From JANJUB01 sp040081075 (GTDB taxonomy: Bacteria; Armatimonadota; Fimbriimonadia; Fimbriimonadales; Fimbriimonadaceae): a stretch of 49,329 nt of DNA. The stretch is taken from positions 1 to 49,329 of the forward strand of contig JBEBHJ010000021.1 in assembly GCA_040081075.1 (NCBI GenBank), read 5' to 3'. Shown here in pieces: positions 24,918 to 33,692 of this stretch. Position numbers and translations under genes: made by a program. Below the pieces are notes generated by a model. It saw nothing but the letters and a program-made list of their open reading frames with translations, was not told where the DNA came from and did no database searches. Numbering within the stretch: position 1 is the first letter of the stretch; every line of letters begins with the position of its first letter.

Positions 24918-26357
24918 TGCCTCCGTTGCTTCCAGGGCGGTAGGGAAGGCCGCCATCACGGCATCGCCTATCGTCTTCACAATGACGCCATGTTGGGTCG
25001 CGACGATTTGCTTCATGAGCTCAAAATGGGCTTGCACACGCCCAAAAGAAGGCGCGTCCCCAATCTCTTCGTACATCTTTGTGGAATCGCACAAGTCGCT
25101 GAACAGAATGGCTACCCGGCTAACTTGCATTTCACGATTCGGGCTCAGTATTTCCGAGCTGAACCATTGCCGCATTTCTGGCAGGAGCGATGCTTCATGG
25201 GCTGAGAGAATATCCGCTTTCCAGGCGGAGTCTTCAAGTTGCAACGTGACCGGGTGGGAAGCTGTATTCTCAAGCGTGATAGAGCCATTGCTAGCTTCAG
25301 AAACTGAGATTGAGTCGGCACTAATTCTAACCCGCAGCTCAGAGAAAGAAGATAGCGCGACGGGCTCTGCGTGAACCTGGAGGCTCTTGATAACCGGTTG
25401 CTGGCATTCCTGCAAACAGACTTGCCGAGATTCCCCAGGGGCGAGGCGCCACTGCGAAACCACGTGTTGCGTTGTCATCGGACCGGCGATGCAGTATTCG
25501 TTTTGATCGACTACCCTGTAGCTAGCCGACGGCCTGAATATCAGCTCTACGTTTTTGTCGTAATGCGAGTCAAATTGGATTCGGCAGCTCTCACAGTGAT
25601 AGGTGGCTTCTAGGTCGCTCAGGCTTCCAACAAGTTGGCGGTTTCCTCTGCAGTTGGGGCACAGAACCCGCCAGCGAAGATCAAGTAAGCCGGCCCGAAC
25701 TCCGCAGAGCATCGTAATCGCCATCTCTCTGGAGTCAACGGCAAGCTCGTTTGCAACAGCGAAGGGACGAATTGCGGTCAGATTAGCCGGCGCCTCTTGT
25801 TCTATCCACCCGAGCAGAGTATCGACCGTTGCTCTTTTAGCTCCAAAACCGCACATGAGGGTAGCGCACCGAACTCCTTCGTTTCGATTAGCCGGGTTTG
25901 ATTTTCTCTGCTTCTCAAAGGGAATCACCTGATTTTGATTAAGGCTCTGACATACTGTCTCAGCTTTCGAAACCGCGTCGGCAAGAAAGGCATTGGCAAC
26001 CCATTGCATTCCCGGTTTGGCTTCAGCTTCGCTAAATACGGTTGCCTGCGTAAATCCGTCAATGGATTCAAGGGAGATACCACCCTCAACCCATAGTAAT
26101 GGGCCGTTATCGAACGTGCGCTTAACCTTGTAGTAGTGATGCCGCTCCCACTCGAAAGGCTCCTCCGTATACGAAACGGTAAGACCCGCGATCGCAACTT
26201 GACCTCGGCGGATACTGCCGCCTTCAGCTTGCGGGAGAATCGTAAACTTGATTGCGGGGAGACCCATTTCGCGATTCAGTTTGTCCGTATCAGAAAGCAA
26301 GGGCCAAATGGTCGTCACATCTCGTCGGATAAGAACTTTTCGCTCCAGCCTCTTCAT
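24651..26357 (-). CDS. Class III adenylate/guanylate cyclase with SRPBCC and zinc-ribbon domains
   Basis: 568 residues from ATG 26357; the longer frame to 26489 would cross a terminator. Order of parts: an SRPBCC-like lipid/ligand-binding domain (about 1-150); DUF5939-like region (about 165-390) that includes a zinc ribbon CPNC...CESC; then the class III catalytic domain (from about 405): FSDLCDSTKMYEEIG with the metal-binding Asp, and VIVKTIGDAVMAAFP with the second Asp. The enzyme makes cAMP or cGMP; DUF5939 is common in front of such domains. No membrane segment. The gene overlaps the VOC tail. Confidence 0.8.
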   Translation of the reverse strand: MKRLERKVLIRRDVTTIWPLLSDTDKLNREMGLPAIKFTILPQAEGGSIRRGQVAIAGLTVSYTEEPFEWERHHYYKVKRTFDNGPLLWVEGGISLESIDGFTQATVFSEAEAKPGMQWVANAFLADAVSKAETVCQSLNQNQVIPFEKQRKSNPANRNEGVRCATLMCGFGAKRATVDTLLGWIEQEAPANLTAIRPFAVANELAVDSREMAITMLCGVRAGLLDLRWRVLCPNCRGNRQLVGSLSDLEATYHCESCRIQFDSHYDKNVELIFRPSASYRVVDQNEYCIAGPMTTQHVVSQWRLAPGESRQVCLQECQQPVIKSLQVHAEPVALSSFSELRVRISADSISVSEASNGSITLENTASHPVTLQLEDSAWKADILSAHEASLLPEMRQWFSSEILSPNREMQVSRVAILFSDLCDSTKMYEEIGDAPSFGRVQAHFELMKQIVATQHGVIVKTIGDAVMAAFPTALEATEASMRILKQVPQSGLAVKLGLHEGPALVMTCNGISDYFGATVNRAAKLQKGAGPNEAWLSERAFLSQPGLSGESVTFGNGIAYRLRLEEL

Positions 26358-26397
26358 GTGCAAGAGAGTATCACCAATTTCTGAACGCCGTATGAAT

Positions 26398-26428
26398 AAA
26401 AAAAGGCGACGGAAAAAATTCCGCCGCC
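26398..26428 (-). terminator. Rho-independent terminator
   Basis: On the minus strand GGCGGCGGAA, loop TTTT, TTCCGTCGCC (one G-U pair) is followed by seven T. It ends the small gene at 26443-26649 and supports the shorter cyclase start downstream of it. Confidence 0.8.
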
Positions 26429-26442
26429 CTAGGCTTGCGTTC

Positions 26443-26649
26443 TCACGCTGAGCCCGCGGTGTATTTAGCGAGATTGATCGTTCGATCATCCTCTTTATAA
26501 TTGCTAATAGATAGTGCGTATTCCGCGAGTTTTCTCAGCGCCGTTTCCGACGTCGCATCCAGACCATGCGGGCTAGTGAGACACATCGCCAGCAGACCAA
26601 ATGCTTCCTCCTCAGTGAGATGCAACCCTTCTGGTGTTCCAGTGGTCAT
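26443..26649 (-). CDS. Small conserved-looking protein, unknown
   Basis: 68 residues from ATG 26649, which follows a strong ribosome-binding site (AAGGAGGGAGTT). Sequence LTEEEAFGLLAMCLTSPHGLD, then ETALRKLAEYAL, suggests two or three short helices and a soluble protein. It is divergent from csoR and may share regulation by the operator at 26759, which lies 110 bp upstream. A terminator follows the stop. No function can be assigned. Confidence 0.65.
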   Translation of the reverse strand: MTTGTPEGLHLTEEEAFGLLAMCLTSPHGLDATSETALRKLAEYALSISNYKEDDRTINLAKYTAGSA

Positions 26650-26758
26650 AACTCCCTCCTTGGGGGTACCAAGATTATAGACGAGAAAAAGCCCGAACTG
26701 TTCCACGCAAATATGAGGTTTTTGCTTCGGGTTGCCGATAATAGTCGGTTTGTCGTGG

Positions 26759-26796
26759 ACTCTATCAATATACCCATTGGGGTATATTGATAGAGT
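26759..26796. promoter_or_regulatory. CsoR-type operator palindrome
   Basis: Perfect 17-bp arms (26759-26775 and 26780-26796) around ATTG; core ATACCC ATTG GGGTAT. GC-rich centre with flanking AT is the pattern known for CsoR operators. The right arm contains TATATT (26783-26788), a good -10 box, whose start point would be near 26795, the GTG of csoR, so copper-free CsoR would block the promoter and csoR may be leaderless. Confidence 0.85.
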
Positions 26797-27073
26797 GAGC
26801 ACGAAAACAGGAGCCATTCAGAGACGACTTTCACGAGCCGAAGGTCAAATTCGTGGCGTTAGGCGGCTCGTTGATGAGGGTGCGTACTGTTGCGATATTT
26901 TGAACCAACTGAACGCAGCCCGCTCCGCTTTGGACCAGATCGCGGCGATGGTTGCTTCTAACCACATTCGACATTGCATCGTTGAAGGCGAGGGTCATGA
27001 ACAGGCAAAGGGTATGTCGCAAACCGAGCTGCTAGAGGAAATGGAAGAAGTGTTGAGCCGGTTGGTCCGATGA
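26795..27073 (+). CDS. csoR: Copper-sensing repressor CsoR
   Basis: 92 residues from GTG 26795, inside the operator. This start places KTGAIQRRLSRAEGQIRGV at the N-terminus, as in the CsoR/RcnR family. The Cu(I) ligands are in order: Cys in AYCCDILNQL, then His and Cys in NHIRHCIVEG (C-H-C signature). All-helical DNA-binding repressor; Cu(I) releases it. It shares ATGA with the copper ATPase gene. No ribosome-binding site is seen because the operator occupies its place. Confidence 0.9.
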   Translation: MSTKTGAIQRRLSRAEGQIRGVRRLVDEGAYCCDILNQLNAARSALDQIAAMVASNHIRHCIVEGEGHEQAKGMSQTELLEEMEEVLSRLVR

Positions 27074-29130
27074 TACGGGGGCAGGTATTAAGAGTTGAAG
27101 GGATGACGTGCTCAGCGTGCGTCAACTATGTCGAGAGCGCGCTGAAGCAGGTTGCAGGTGTCGAGGGTGCAAGTGTGAACTTGGCCAACAACACCGCTAG
27201 AGTGGAAGGAACTGCGGACGTAGCCGATCTCATTGCAGCCGTGGAAGGGGCCGGATATCGGGCCTCGTTGCCAACTCTGGCACCGACCCCTCGCGATGAC
27301 TCTGCCACAGAGCTTTTGGCGTCTGTCGCCCTCACCGTTCCGATTGTCGTGATAAGCATGGGTTGGATGCACCGCAGCCTCGGCGTGAACCTTCTCATCG
27401 GAGTCCTGACCGCCTTTGTCGTTTTTGGGCTGGGCCGCTCGTTTTTCAGAAACGCCAGTCAAGCTCTCGCGAACCGTGTTGCAAACATGGACCTTTTAAT
27501 TGCAATTGGTTCTGCATCCGCGTGGGTTTATTCGGCGGTTGCCCTTGTACTTTTCCGCGAAAATCCACACGCGCTTTCCGAGCACTTGTACTTTGAAACT
27601 GGGGCTGTGATTGTAACCTTGGTGATGACGGGAAGGCACCTGGAACGAAATGCCAAAGGCGCAATGTCGGATGCTGTGAACAAGCTCTTTGCTTTGCAAC
27701 CGCCCAGGGCAACAAAGGTGGCCACAGAAGGCGATGTTGAACTTGCGATAAATGAAATTCAAATCGGAGATTTGCTTCGGGTGCGACCGGGAGGGCAGAT
27801 CGCTGTTGACGGAGTAGTGGCAGAAGGATCCTCTTACGTGGACGAGGCGATGCTAACCGGGGAGCCCGTACCGAGGCAGAAGACAATCGGGTCTTACGTG
27901 ACGGCGGGAACCGTTAACCAGAATGGAACCCTCCTGTACCGAGCCAATCGCATCGGCCAGGATACGATGCTGGCTTCCATTATTGAGTTGGTCGACAAGG
28001 CTCAGGGCTCGAAGGCTCCGATTCAAAGGCTGACGGACAAGATCTCTTCGATTTTTGTGCCTGTTGTAATTGGTCTTGCAACGGTTACAGGGATCGCAGT
28101 TTGGCTCACAGGAAGCACGCTCGAGATATCGTTTATGCGGGCGATTGCCGTTCTTGTAATCTCTTGCCCATGCGCTTTGGGGCTTGCAACCCCAACCGCT
28201 ATCATCGTGGGAATTGGTGCGGGCGCCAAACAGGGCATCCTCATCAAAGACGCCGAATCACTTGAACGCGCTGCTCATGTGAAAGTCGTCGTTTTAGACA
28301 AGACCGGAACCTTAACCGTCGGAAGGCCCCAGGTTGTGGAAATGGAAACTGACCTTGACCATGGCGAGTTCCTACGCATAATTTCATCAGCGGAGCTGCC
28401 GTCAGAGCATCCTTTTGGCAAGGCCATCGTTGAGCTCGCCCGTTCACAAAACATTGCCATTGTCCCACCGGAAACCTATCAGGCGATTCCGGGACAAGGG
28501 CTCAAGGCAACCAGTGCGGACGGCCTCGTGGAAATCGGTCCGGACGATTTTGGAGTTATCTGTCGGCTCAACGGAAACACGATCGGTCGGATCAAAATTG
28601 CCGATACAGTTCACCCCGATGCGCAACAAGCAGTCTCCAGACTCACTGAACTCGGTGTCAAACCTGTTCTGGCTTCTGGTGATCAATCCGAAACGGTGGA
28701 AGCGGTTGCCAAGGAACTTGGCATAAGAGAGGTTCACTCTAGAATATTGCCGGCAGGAAAGGCCGAACTTGTGACCAAGCTACAACTGGTTGGTCCTGTC
28801 GGAATGGTCGGCGATGGGATCAACGACGCTCCAGCTTTGGCCAAAGCAGATCTCAGTATTGCTATGGGGAGCGGGACTGCGATCGCAATGGAATCCGCTC
28901 AGATCACGCTACTAAGATCTAACCCGCTTGGCATCCCAACTGCCATTAGGCTCAGCCGAGCAACCGTTTCAACGATTAAGTGGAACTTGGTTTGGGCCTT
29001 CGGATACAACGTGGTGATGATTCCGTTGGCGGTGCTCGGATTTCTAAACCCCATGTTCGCTGCCGGAGCGATGGCATTGAGCAGTGTGACGGTGGTGCTG
29101 AACTCTTTACGTCTAAAGAGTTTCAAATAA
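27070..29130 (+). CDS. copA: Copper-exporting P1B-type ATPase
   Basis: 686 residues. One N-terminal HMA domain with GMTCSACVNYVE (CxxC at 14-17), then the eight-helix membrane part with ISCPCALG (CPC, copper pathway), actuator TGEP, phosphorylation loop DKTGTLTVG, and the hinge GDGINDAP. One HMA domain and the CPC motif support Cu(I) export. It works with csoR, its upstream repressor, overlapping by ATGA. The product ends 3 bp before a tRNA gene on the other strand. Confidence 0.9.
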   Translation: MIRGQVLRVEGMTCSACVNYVESALKQVAGVEGASVNLANNTARVEGTADVADLIAAVEGAGYRASLPTLAPTPRDDSATELLASVALTVPIVVISMGWMHRSLGVNLLIGVLTAFVVFGLGRSFFRNASQALANRVANMDLLIAIGSASAWVYSAVALVLFRENPHALSEHLYFETGAVIVTLVMTGRHLERNAKGAMSDAVNKLFALQPPRATKVATEGDVELAINEIQIGDLLRVRPGGQIAVDGVVAEGSSYVDEAMLTGEPVPRQKTIGSYVTAGTVNQNGTLLYRANRIGQDTMLASIIELVDKAQGSKAPIQRLTDKISSIFVPVVIGLATVTGIAVWLTGSTLEISFMRAIAVLVISCPCALGLATPTAIIVGIGAGAKQGILIKDAESLERAAHVKVVVLDKTGTLTVGRPQVVEMETDLDHGEFLRIISSAELPSEHPFGKAIVELARSQNIAIVPPETYQAIPGQGLKATSADGLVEIGPDDFGVICRLNGNTIGRIKIADTVHPDAQQAVSRLTELGVKPVLASGDQSETVEAVAKELGIREVHSRILPAGKAELVTKLQLVGPVGMVGDGINDAPALAKADLSIAMGSGTAIAMESAQITLLRSNPLGIPTAIRLSRATVSTIKWNLVWAFGYNVVMIPLAVLGFLNPMFAAGAMALSSVTVVLNSLRLKSFK

Positions 29131-29132
29131 AA

Positions 29133-29208
29133 TGGCGCGGACGAAGGGATTCGAACCCCCAACCCTCAGTTCCGAAGACTGATGCTCTATCCGTTGAGCT
29201 ACGTCCGC
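29133..29208 (-). tRNA. tRNA-Arg (TCG)
   Basis: On the minus strand, acceptor GCGGACG/CGTCCGC, D arm GCTC..GAGC, anticodon arm TCAGT-CTTCGGA-ACTGA with anticodon TCG, T arm around TTCGAAT, and an encoded CCA. All four stems pair. It decodes CGA. It faces the copA transcript. Confidence 0.95.
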
Positions 29209-29262
29209 TTGAAGTCATCAATTCTACCGCAGAAATGACCGCGGCTCTGCTAGAATCTAGGT

Positions 29263-29832
29263 ATGTCGGCCCAAACCTCGACGCGTTGCAAAGAAATGAT
29301 CGCGCTTCTTGACGAAGCGGTTCAAATTGAAGATGAGTGTTCGAGGTGTCATCGCATCAAAGATATCCTTCACGACATCGTTGGATGTCAGGAGGATTTC
29401 GTTCCCGAGTCTTTCTTGAAACCCTGTGAAACAAAATACGCACGACGCCTTTTGCATAAGGACCCAGATGGTCGCTATAGCGTCGTCATCATGGTTTGGG
29501 GACCGGGGCAGGGCACTCCAATCCACGATCACGCGGGTTGCTGGTGCGTGGAGTGTGTCTATCGGGGCCGCATAAAAGTAGTGAGCTATGATCTGCAAAA
29601 CTGCGAAGGGGACAGCTTTGATTTCAAGCAAGAGCAAGAAATCACGGCTGGAATTGGAGATGCGGGGGCCCTCATCCCTCCTTTCGAGTACCACACCATT
29701 GCGAACGCTGAGTCAACCCCGTCGTCCACGATTCACGTGTATGCGGGCGAACTTGAGTGGTGCCACATTTTTGAAAAGTCTGGCGAAAACTACAAGCGCG
29801 TTTACCGAGATCTTTGTTACACCCAAGACTAA
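29263..29832 (+). CDS. Thiol dioxygenase (cysteine dioxygenase type I family)
   Basis: 189 residues. Cupin fold with the iron-binding histidines H88 and H90 in TPIHDHAGCWC and a third in FEYHTIAN; HVYAGE near the end carries the Tyr that in CDO pairs with the cysteine near the active site. Length fits CDO-type enzymes. It likely oxidises cysteine or 3-mercaptopropionate to the sulfinate. Its stop overlaps the exporter gene (TAATG). Confidence 0.8.
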   Translation: MSAQTSTRCKEMIALLDEAVQIEDECSRCHRIKDILHDIVGCQEDFVPESFLKPCETKYARRLLHKDPDGRYSVVIMVWGPGQGTPIHDHAGCWCVECVYRGRIKVVSYDLQNCEGDSFDFKQEQEITAGIGDAGALIPPFEYHTIANAESTPSSTIHVYAGELEWCHIFEKSGENYKRVYRDLCYTQD

Positions 29833-30800
29833 TGCGAGCCATTGTTCCCGGGTTTTTGCTTTGCCTTGGTTTGGGGTTGGCTTCATTTGGCTCTAAATTC
29901 TTCCAAGGCTTCGTGAGCCCCTTGTTGATTGTAATTGTCTTGGGGATGGTCATCGCCTCGTTGACCACGTTGCCAAAGACCTTGGATCCAGGAATCGCGC
30001 TATGCCAAAAACCGTTGTTACGTTGGGGCGTGGCGGGGTTAGGTTTCAAGCTAAGCATACAGAAGCTCGGCGAAATTGGCGGGCCAGCCTTGCTCGTGGT
30101 TGCGATATCGACAACGGCAGCCCTCTTTTTTGGTTGGTGGGTGGCGCGGAAAGTAGGACTGAATGAGAAGCTGAGCCTGCTCTTGGGTGTCGGCACAGGC
30201 ATTTGTGGCGCATCAGCAATCGTTGCCGCCGACAGCGTCGTAAACGCTGAGAAAGAAGACACTGCCGTTTCATTGGGCGTGATCACATTCTTGGGGACCC
30301 TGGGAATCTTGATTTACCCTCTGATCGGGCGGGCTCTTGGGCTGTCGAAATTCGTATATGGAGTCTGGAATGGGGCAAGTTTGCACGAGATGGCTCAAGT
30401 AGTGGCGGCAGGTGAGGCTTTTGGGGCTACGGAAACTTCCACCGTTGCAAAACTGGCTCGGATCTGTTTGCTTGCGCCGGTCGTTTTCGGATTGGGATGG
30501 TACTTGCGCTCAAAGCGCGGAAGTTCGGGGGAAGCGAAAGTGCCGTTGGTTCAGTGGTTTTTAGTCGCATTTGTAGTTATCGCGTGCATAAACTCAACCG
30601 GCATCATTAGCAAAGAGTTGGGAAAGGTGCTGCAGGATATTGACCTTGCCGTTCTATGCGTCGGAATGGCTGGAGTGGGCTTGAAATCTGATTTTCGGCA
30701 GATATTCAAGGCTGGGTGGAATCCTGTGATCGCTGGTTTCCTGCAGTGGATATTCTTGGCAGGAGTTTCCTTGGCATTGGCAGTGGCGTTATGCAAGTAG
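29832..30800 (+). CDS. YeiH/UPF0324-type membrane protein, putative sulfur anion exporter
   Basis: 322 residues from the ATG in TAATG. About ten membrane helices. Typical landmarks of the family: RWGVAGLGFKLSIQKLGEIG, LLLGVGTGICGASAIVAADSVV, VYGVWNGASLHEMAQVVAAG and GVGLKSDFRQIFKAGW. Related proteins are called putative sulfate exporters. Because a thiol dioxygenase is co-transcribed, it may export sulfite/sulfate or a sulfinate product. Ends within the start of the RdgB gene (10-bp overlap). Confidence 0.8.
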   Translation: MRAIVPGFLLCLGLGLASFGSKFFQGFVSPLLIVIVLGMVIASLTTLPKTLDPGIALCQKPLLRWGVAGLGFKLSIQKLGEIGGPALLVVAISTTAALFFGWWVARKVGLNEKLSLLLGVGTGICGASAIVAADSVVNAEKEDTAVSLGVITFLGTLGILIYPLIGRALGLSKFVYGVWNGASLHEMAQVVAAGEAFGATETSTVAKLARICLLAPVVFGLGWYLRSKRGSSGEAKVPLVQWFLVAFVVIACINSTGIISKELGKVLQDIDLAVLCVGMAGVGLKSDFRQIFKAGWNPVIAGFLQWIFLAGVSLALAVALCK

Positions 30801-31450
30801 ACAAACTCGTCATCGCAACCCACAACATAAAGAAGGGGGGCGAGATGGTGGCAATCCTGGCTTCTGCATTGACGGAGACTCGCATACTCACGCTACAAGA
30901 CTTCCCGAACGCGGGCGAACCTGAGGAGACTGGCACGACTTACCAAGAAAATGCGACTATCAAGGCGCTATCGGCTGCTGAAGACACGGGGATGCCCTGC
31001 CTGGCCGATGATGCTGGTCTGGAGATCGACGCTTTGGGTGGCGAGCCCGGGCTTTACTCCAAGCGATTCGCGGGAGAGCTAACGCCCTTTTCCGACAAGA
31101 TGAGCATAATCTTGCACCGTTTGCAGGGTTGTACGGATCGAAAGGCACGCTTTCGGTGCTGCATCGCCCTGGCGAGCCACAAGCCTTTACCGACACCTAG
31201 CCTAACTGGTGTGGACGCCCATGTAAATCGACACGGCGATGTGTACGTCTTAACTATAGAAGCCACTTGCGAGGGAGTTATTGCTAAGGAGCCAAGCGGA
31301 AATGGAGGTTTCGGATACGATCCGATCTTCTTTTTGCCACAGCTAAACTGCACAATGGCGGACCTCACAAGCGATCAAAAGCATGCGATCAGCCACCGTG
31401 GAAAGGTATTGCGAGCCCTTTGCTTGTACCTAAGGCAGACTCCTAACTAA
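30791..31450 (+). CDS. RdgB/HAM1-type non-canonical purine NTP pyrophosphatase
   Basis: 219 residues from ATG 30791. LVIATHNIKKGGEM (ATxNxxK phosphate loop), TYQENATIKA, CLADDAGLEIDALGGEPGLYSKRF, GNGGFGYDPIFFLP and ISHRGK are all family motifs. It removes ITP, XTP and dITP from the nucleotide pool. The loop after SHKP is longer than usual (PTPSLTGVDAHVNRHG). The gene converges with gcvPB, overlapping by 8 bp. Confidence 0.85.
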   Translation: MQVDKLVIATHNIKKGGEMVAILASALTETRILTLQDFPNAGEPEETGTTYQENATIKALSAAEDTGMPCLADDAGLEIDALGGEPGLYSKRFAGELTPFSDKMSIILHRLQGCTDRKARFRCCIALASHKPLPTPSLTGVDAHVNRHGDVYVLTIEATCEGVIAKEPSGNGGFGYDPIFFLPQLNCTMADLTSDQKHAISHRGKVLRALCLYLRQTPN

Positions 31451-32978
31451 CCGGCACGGGATCGTTGCAGCCCGCGCCAACGGCTCGATCTCCGGCCGAC
31501 AGCTTGACATCTCCACCAGGACGCCAGCGCACGTTCAGTTCCTTGACGGCCTTCGTTTCATCCAAACGTCCGACAATCTGGGTTGTAGGGGCGTTGTGAA
31601 GAAGGTCAGGATTCTCGACGGCTTCCTTGCAAATTGCGATGACGGCATCGCAGAAATCGTCCAAGGTTTCTTTCGATTCTGTCTCGGTAGGCTCGATCAT
31701 GAAACACTCAGGCACGATGAGAGGGAAGTAGTTCGTCGGCGGATGGAAGCCATAATCGATGAGCCGCTTTGAGATATCAAGGGCTCGCACCCCGTGCTCC
31801 TTTTTGTACTTTTCAGCCGTTAGAATGCATTCGTGCATGCAGGGCCGATCATGGGCGGGGGGCAAAACATCTTTGAGCCGCGCACGTATGTAATTGGCAT
31901 TCAGAACTGCATATCGCGAAATCGTGCTCATGTGTTCTCGACCGAAAGCGCTGAGATAGGTATACGCCCGCACTTCCATCAGAAACTGCCCGAAATAGGC
32001 AGAGACTCGACCGATTGAATCGGGCCGATCTTCATCGAGAATGACTACATCCCCCACCTTTCGCACAACGGGTTTGGGTAAGAACTTTTCCAAGTGCTCA
32101 CCGAGGCCGATCGCACCACATCCAGGACCACCGCCCCCGTGAGGTGTGCTGAAGGTCTTATGCAGGTTCAGGTGCATGCAATCAAACCCATGATCGCCGG
32201 GTCGGGTCGTGCCTACCATGGCATTCATGTTCGCACCATCGCAGAACACTTGTCCACCTGCAGCGTGAACCATTTCGCAGATTTTGACGATGTTTGGCTC
32301 AAAGAGTCCCAGCGTTGAAGGATTAGTGAGCATAATCGCAGCCACGGAATCGTCGAGCGCGCCGGTCAGAGCCGCCAAATCAGTATTTCCATCTTTATCA
32401 GTTGGGATTGAGCGCACCGAGTAACCGCACCGAGCGGCCGACGCGGGGTTGGTTCCGTGAGCCGAGTCTGGAACCAGGACAACCTTTCGCGTGGCTCCTT
32501 CGCCCCGAGACTCATGGTACGCCTTGATCAGCATCAGGCATGTCATCTCGCCATGGGCACCCGCTAAGGGTTGTAGGCAGATATGGTCAAATCCGGTGAC
32601 TTCCTTAAGAATCTCTTGGACTCGGTAGAGGATTTCTAGATTTCCCGGAACCGAAGAAGCTGGTTGCATGGGGTGCGTATTCGCAAAACCGGGAATTGAA
32701 GCTGTCTTCTCGTTGATCTTCGGGTTGTACTTCATGGTGCACGAGCCCAGAGGATAAAATCCAGTTTCAATGCCATAGTTGATATGGCTCAGATTGGTGA
32801 AGTGGCGGAGCATGTCCAACTCTCCAATTTCGGGAAGGTGTAACTCACTTCGGGTTTCGCCAAGCACTTCCGTGAGATCAACTTCAGGGGTATCTGCCAT
32901 GGGTACGTTGCACCCGATTCGACCAGGTCGGGACTTTTCAAAAATTAGGGAGGGTGCAGGAACCGTCTTCTGAGGCAT
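31443..32978 (-). CDS. gcvPB: Glycine dehydrogenase (decarboxylating) subunit 2
   Basis: 511 residues. This is the PLP-binding half of a split P-protein: GFYPLGSCTMKYNPKIN at the start, PLAGAHGEMTCLM, DSAHGTNPASAARCGY, and the lysine loop HLNLHKTFSTPHGGGGPGCG (Lys binds PLP). The N-terminal 25 residues (SLIFEKSRPGR) are typical of PB. It needs subunit 1 (gcvPA), GcvH and GcvT, none of which is in this window, so the set is scattered. Function: CO2 release from glycine for one-carbon units. Confidence 0.9.
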   Translation of the reverse strand: MPQKTVPAPSLIFEKSRPGRIGCNVPMADTPEVDLTEVLGETRSELHLPEIGELDMLRHFTNLSHINYGIETGFYPLGSCTMKYNPKINEKTASIPGFANTHPMQPASSVPGNLEILYRVQEILKEVTGFDHICLQPLAGAHGEMTCLMLIKAYHESRGEGATRKVVLVPDSAHGTNPASAARCGYSVRSIPTDKDGNTDLAALTGALDDSVAAIMLTNPSTLGLFEPNIVKICEMVHAAGGQVFCDGANMNAMVGTTRPGDHGFDCMHLNLHKTFSTPHGGGGPGCGAIGLGEHLEKFLPKPVVRKVGDVVILDEDRPDSIGRVSAYFGQFLMEVRAYTYLSAFGREHMSTISRYAVLNANYIRARLKDVLPPAHDRPCMHECILTAEKYKKEHGVRALDISKRLIDYGFHPPTNYFPLIVPECFMIEPTETESKETLDDFCDAVIAICKEAVENPDLLHNAPTTQIVGRLDETKAVKELNVRWRPGGDVKLSAGDRAVGAGCNDPVPVS

Positions 32979-33027
32979 TGAACCTAGATTTTACCGGCTG
33001 TAGCTTGGCCCGAGCCGGTTCCATGCG

Positions 33028-33092
33028 ATGACGCCAATGTTCAGGTTCAATCGGGACGCGACCGTAACCTTATCCGAGCATGCTGGCGTCAT
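33028..33092. promoter_or_regulatory. Spaced inverted repeat before a secreted-protein gene
   Basis: ATGACGCCA (33028-33036) and TGGCGTCAT (33084-33092) are perfect 9-bp arms 47 nt apart; the second touches the ATG at 33093. It may be an operator pair or an RNA stem occluding the start. Confidence 0.35.
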
Positions 33093-33692
33093 ATGCTCAT
33101 GCTTTTTACGGTGATTGCTCTGTCGGTCGGATCGGCAAAACTACCCACAAAAATGGTGGAAGCGGCGGGCTATTACTCGTTTGCAACGGGTTTTGAAGTT
33201 TCCGACTACCGGTTGCGTGAAAACGGAAAACTAGAAATTTCGAATCGTTTTGATCATCCGGGTGGCAAATCTTGGGTCGGATTCTGGCGATTCCAGGAGG
33301 GAGTCATTCAAATGTTCACCCCTTACAAGTCTAATGAAAAGTGGCGCGTTAGCGAGGTACAGGCGGTGCCAATCGCATGGGGTGACCGACTCATGCTCGT
33401 TGATCCTGAAGAACTGGTTAACGGCACGATTCGAAGGCTGTTCATTCGGATCGTCAATCAGAACGCACGTGGCGCGAAGCTCGGCGAGTCGCCGTGGGAT
33501 ATCCCGGTACCGATCAAAAGGCAAGACGCGACGCTAAAAATGCTCCCAACTATGGAGCGCCGGCCGCACCCAAACCTTTCGATACGTGCATCGAAGGTAT
33601 CAGCCTCGGTTCGCGACTTATTCCTGACGCCAGAGCGGCATGTGACGAGCTTCGGCGTCGAACTTATCGCCGTTCGCTTGAATGTGAACTAA
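33093..33692 (+). CDS. Secreted protein, unknown
   Basis: 199 residues. A short signal peptide (MLMLFTVIALSVGSA) is followed by a beta-rich domain with many aromatic residues (FEVSDYRLREN, WVGFWRFQEG). I recognise no family. The last 75 bp overlap the convergent YgfZ-like gene, and the C-terminal frame may be shaped by that overlap. A long inverted repeat precedes the start. Confidence 0.5.
   Translation: MLMLFTVIALSVGSAKLPTKMVEAAGYYSFATGFEVSDYRLRENGKLEISNRFDHPGGKSWVGFWRFQEGVIQMFTPYKSNEKWRVSEVQAVPIAWGDRLMLVDPEELVNGTIRRLFIRIVNQNARGAKLGESPWDIPVPIKRQDATLKMLPTMERRPHPNLSIRASKVSASVRDLFLTPERHVTSFGVELIAVRLNVN

Noticed and set aside
26443..26817. Longer form (124 residues) of the small gene
   Set aside because: The extra N-terminal part would cross the CsoR operator; ATG 26649 has a strong ribosome-binding site.
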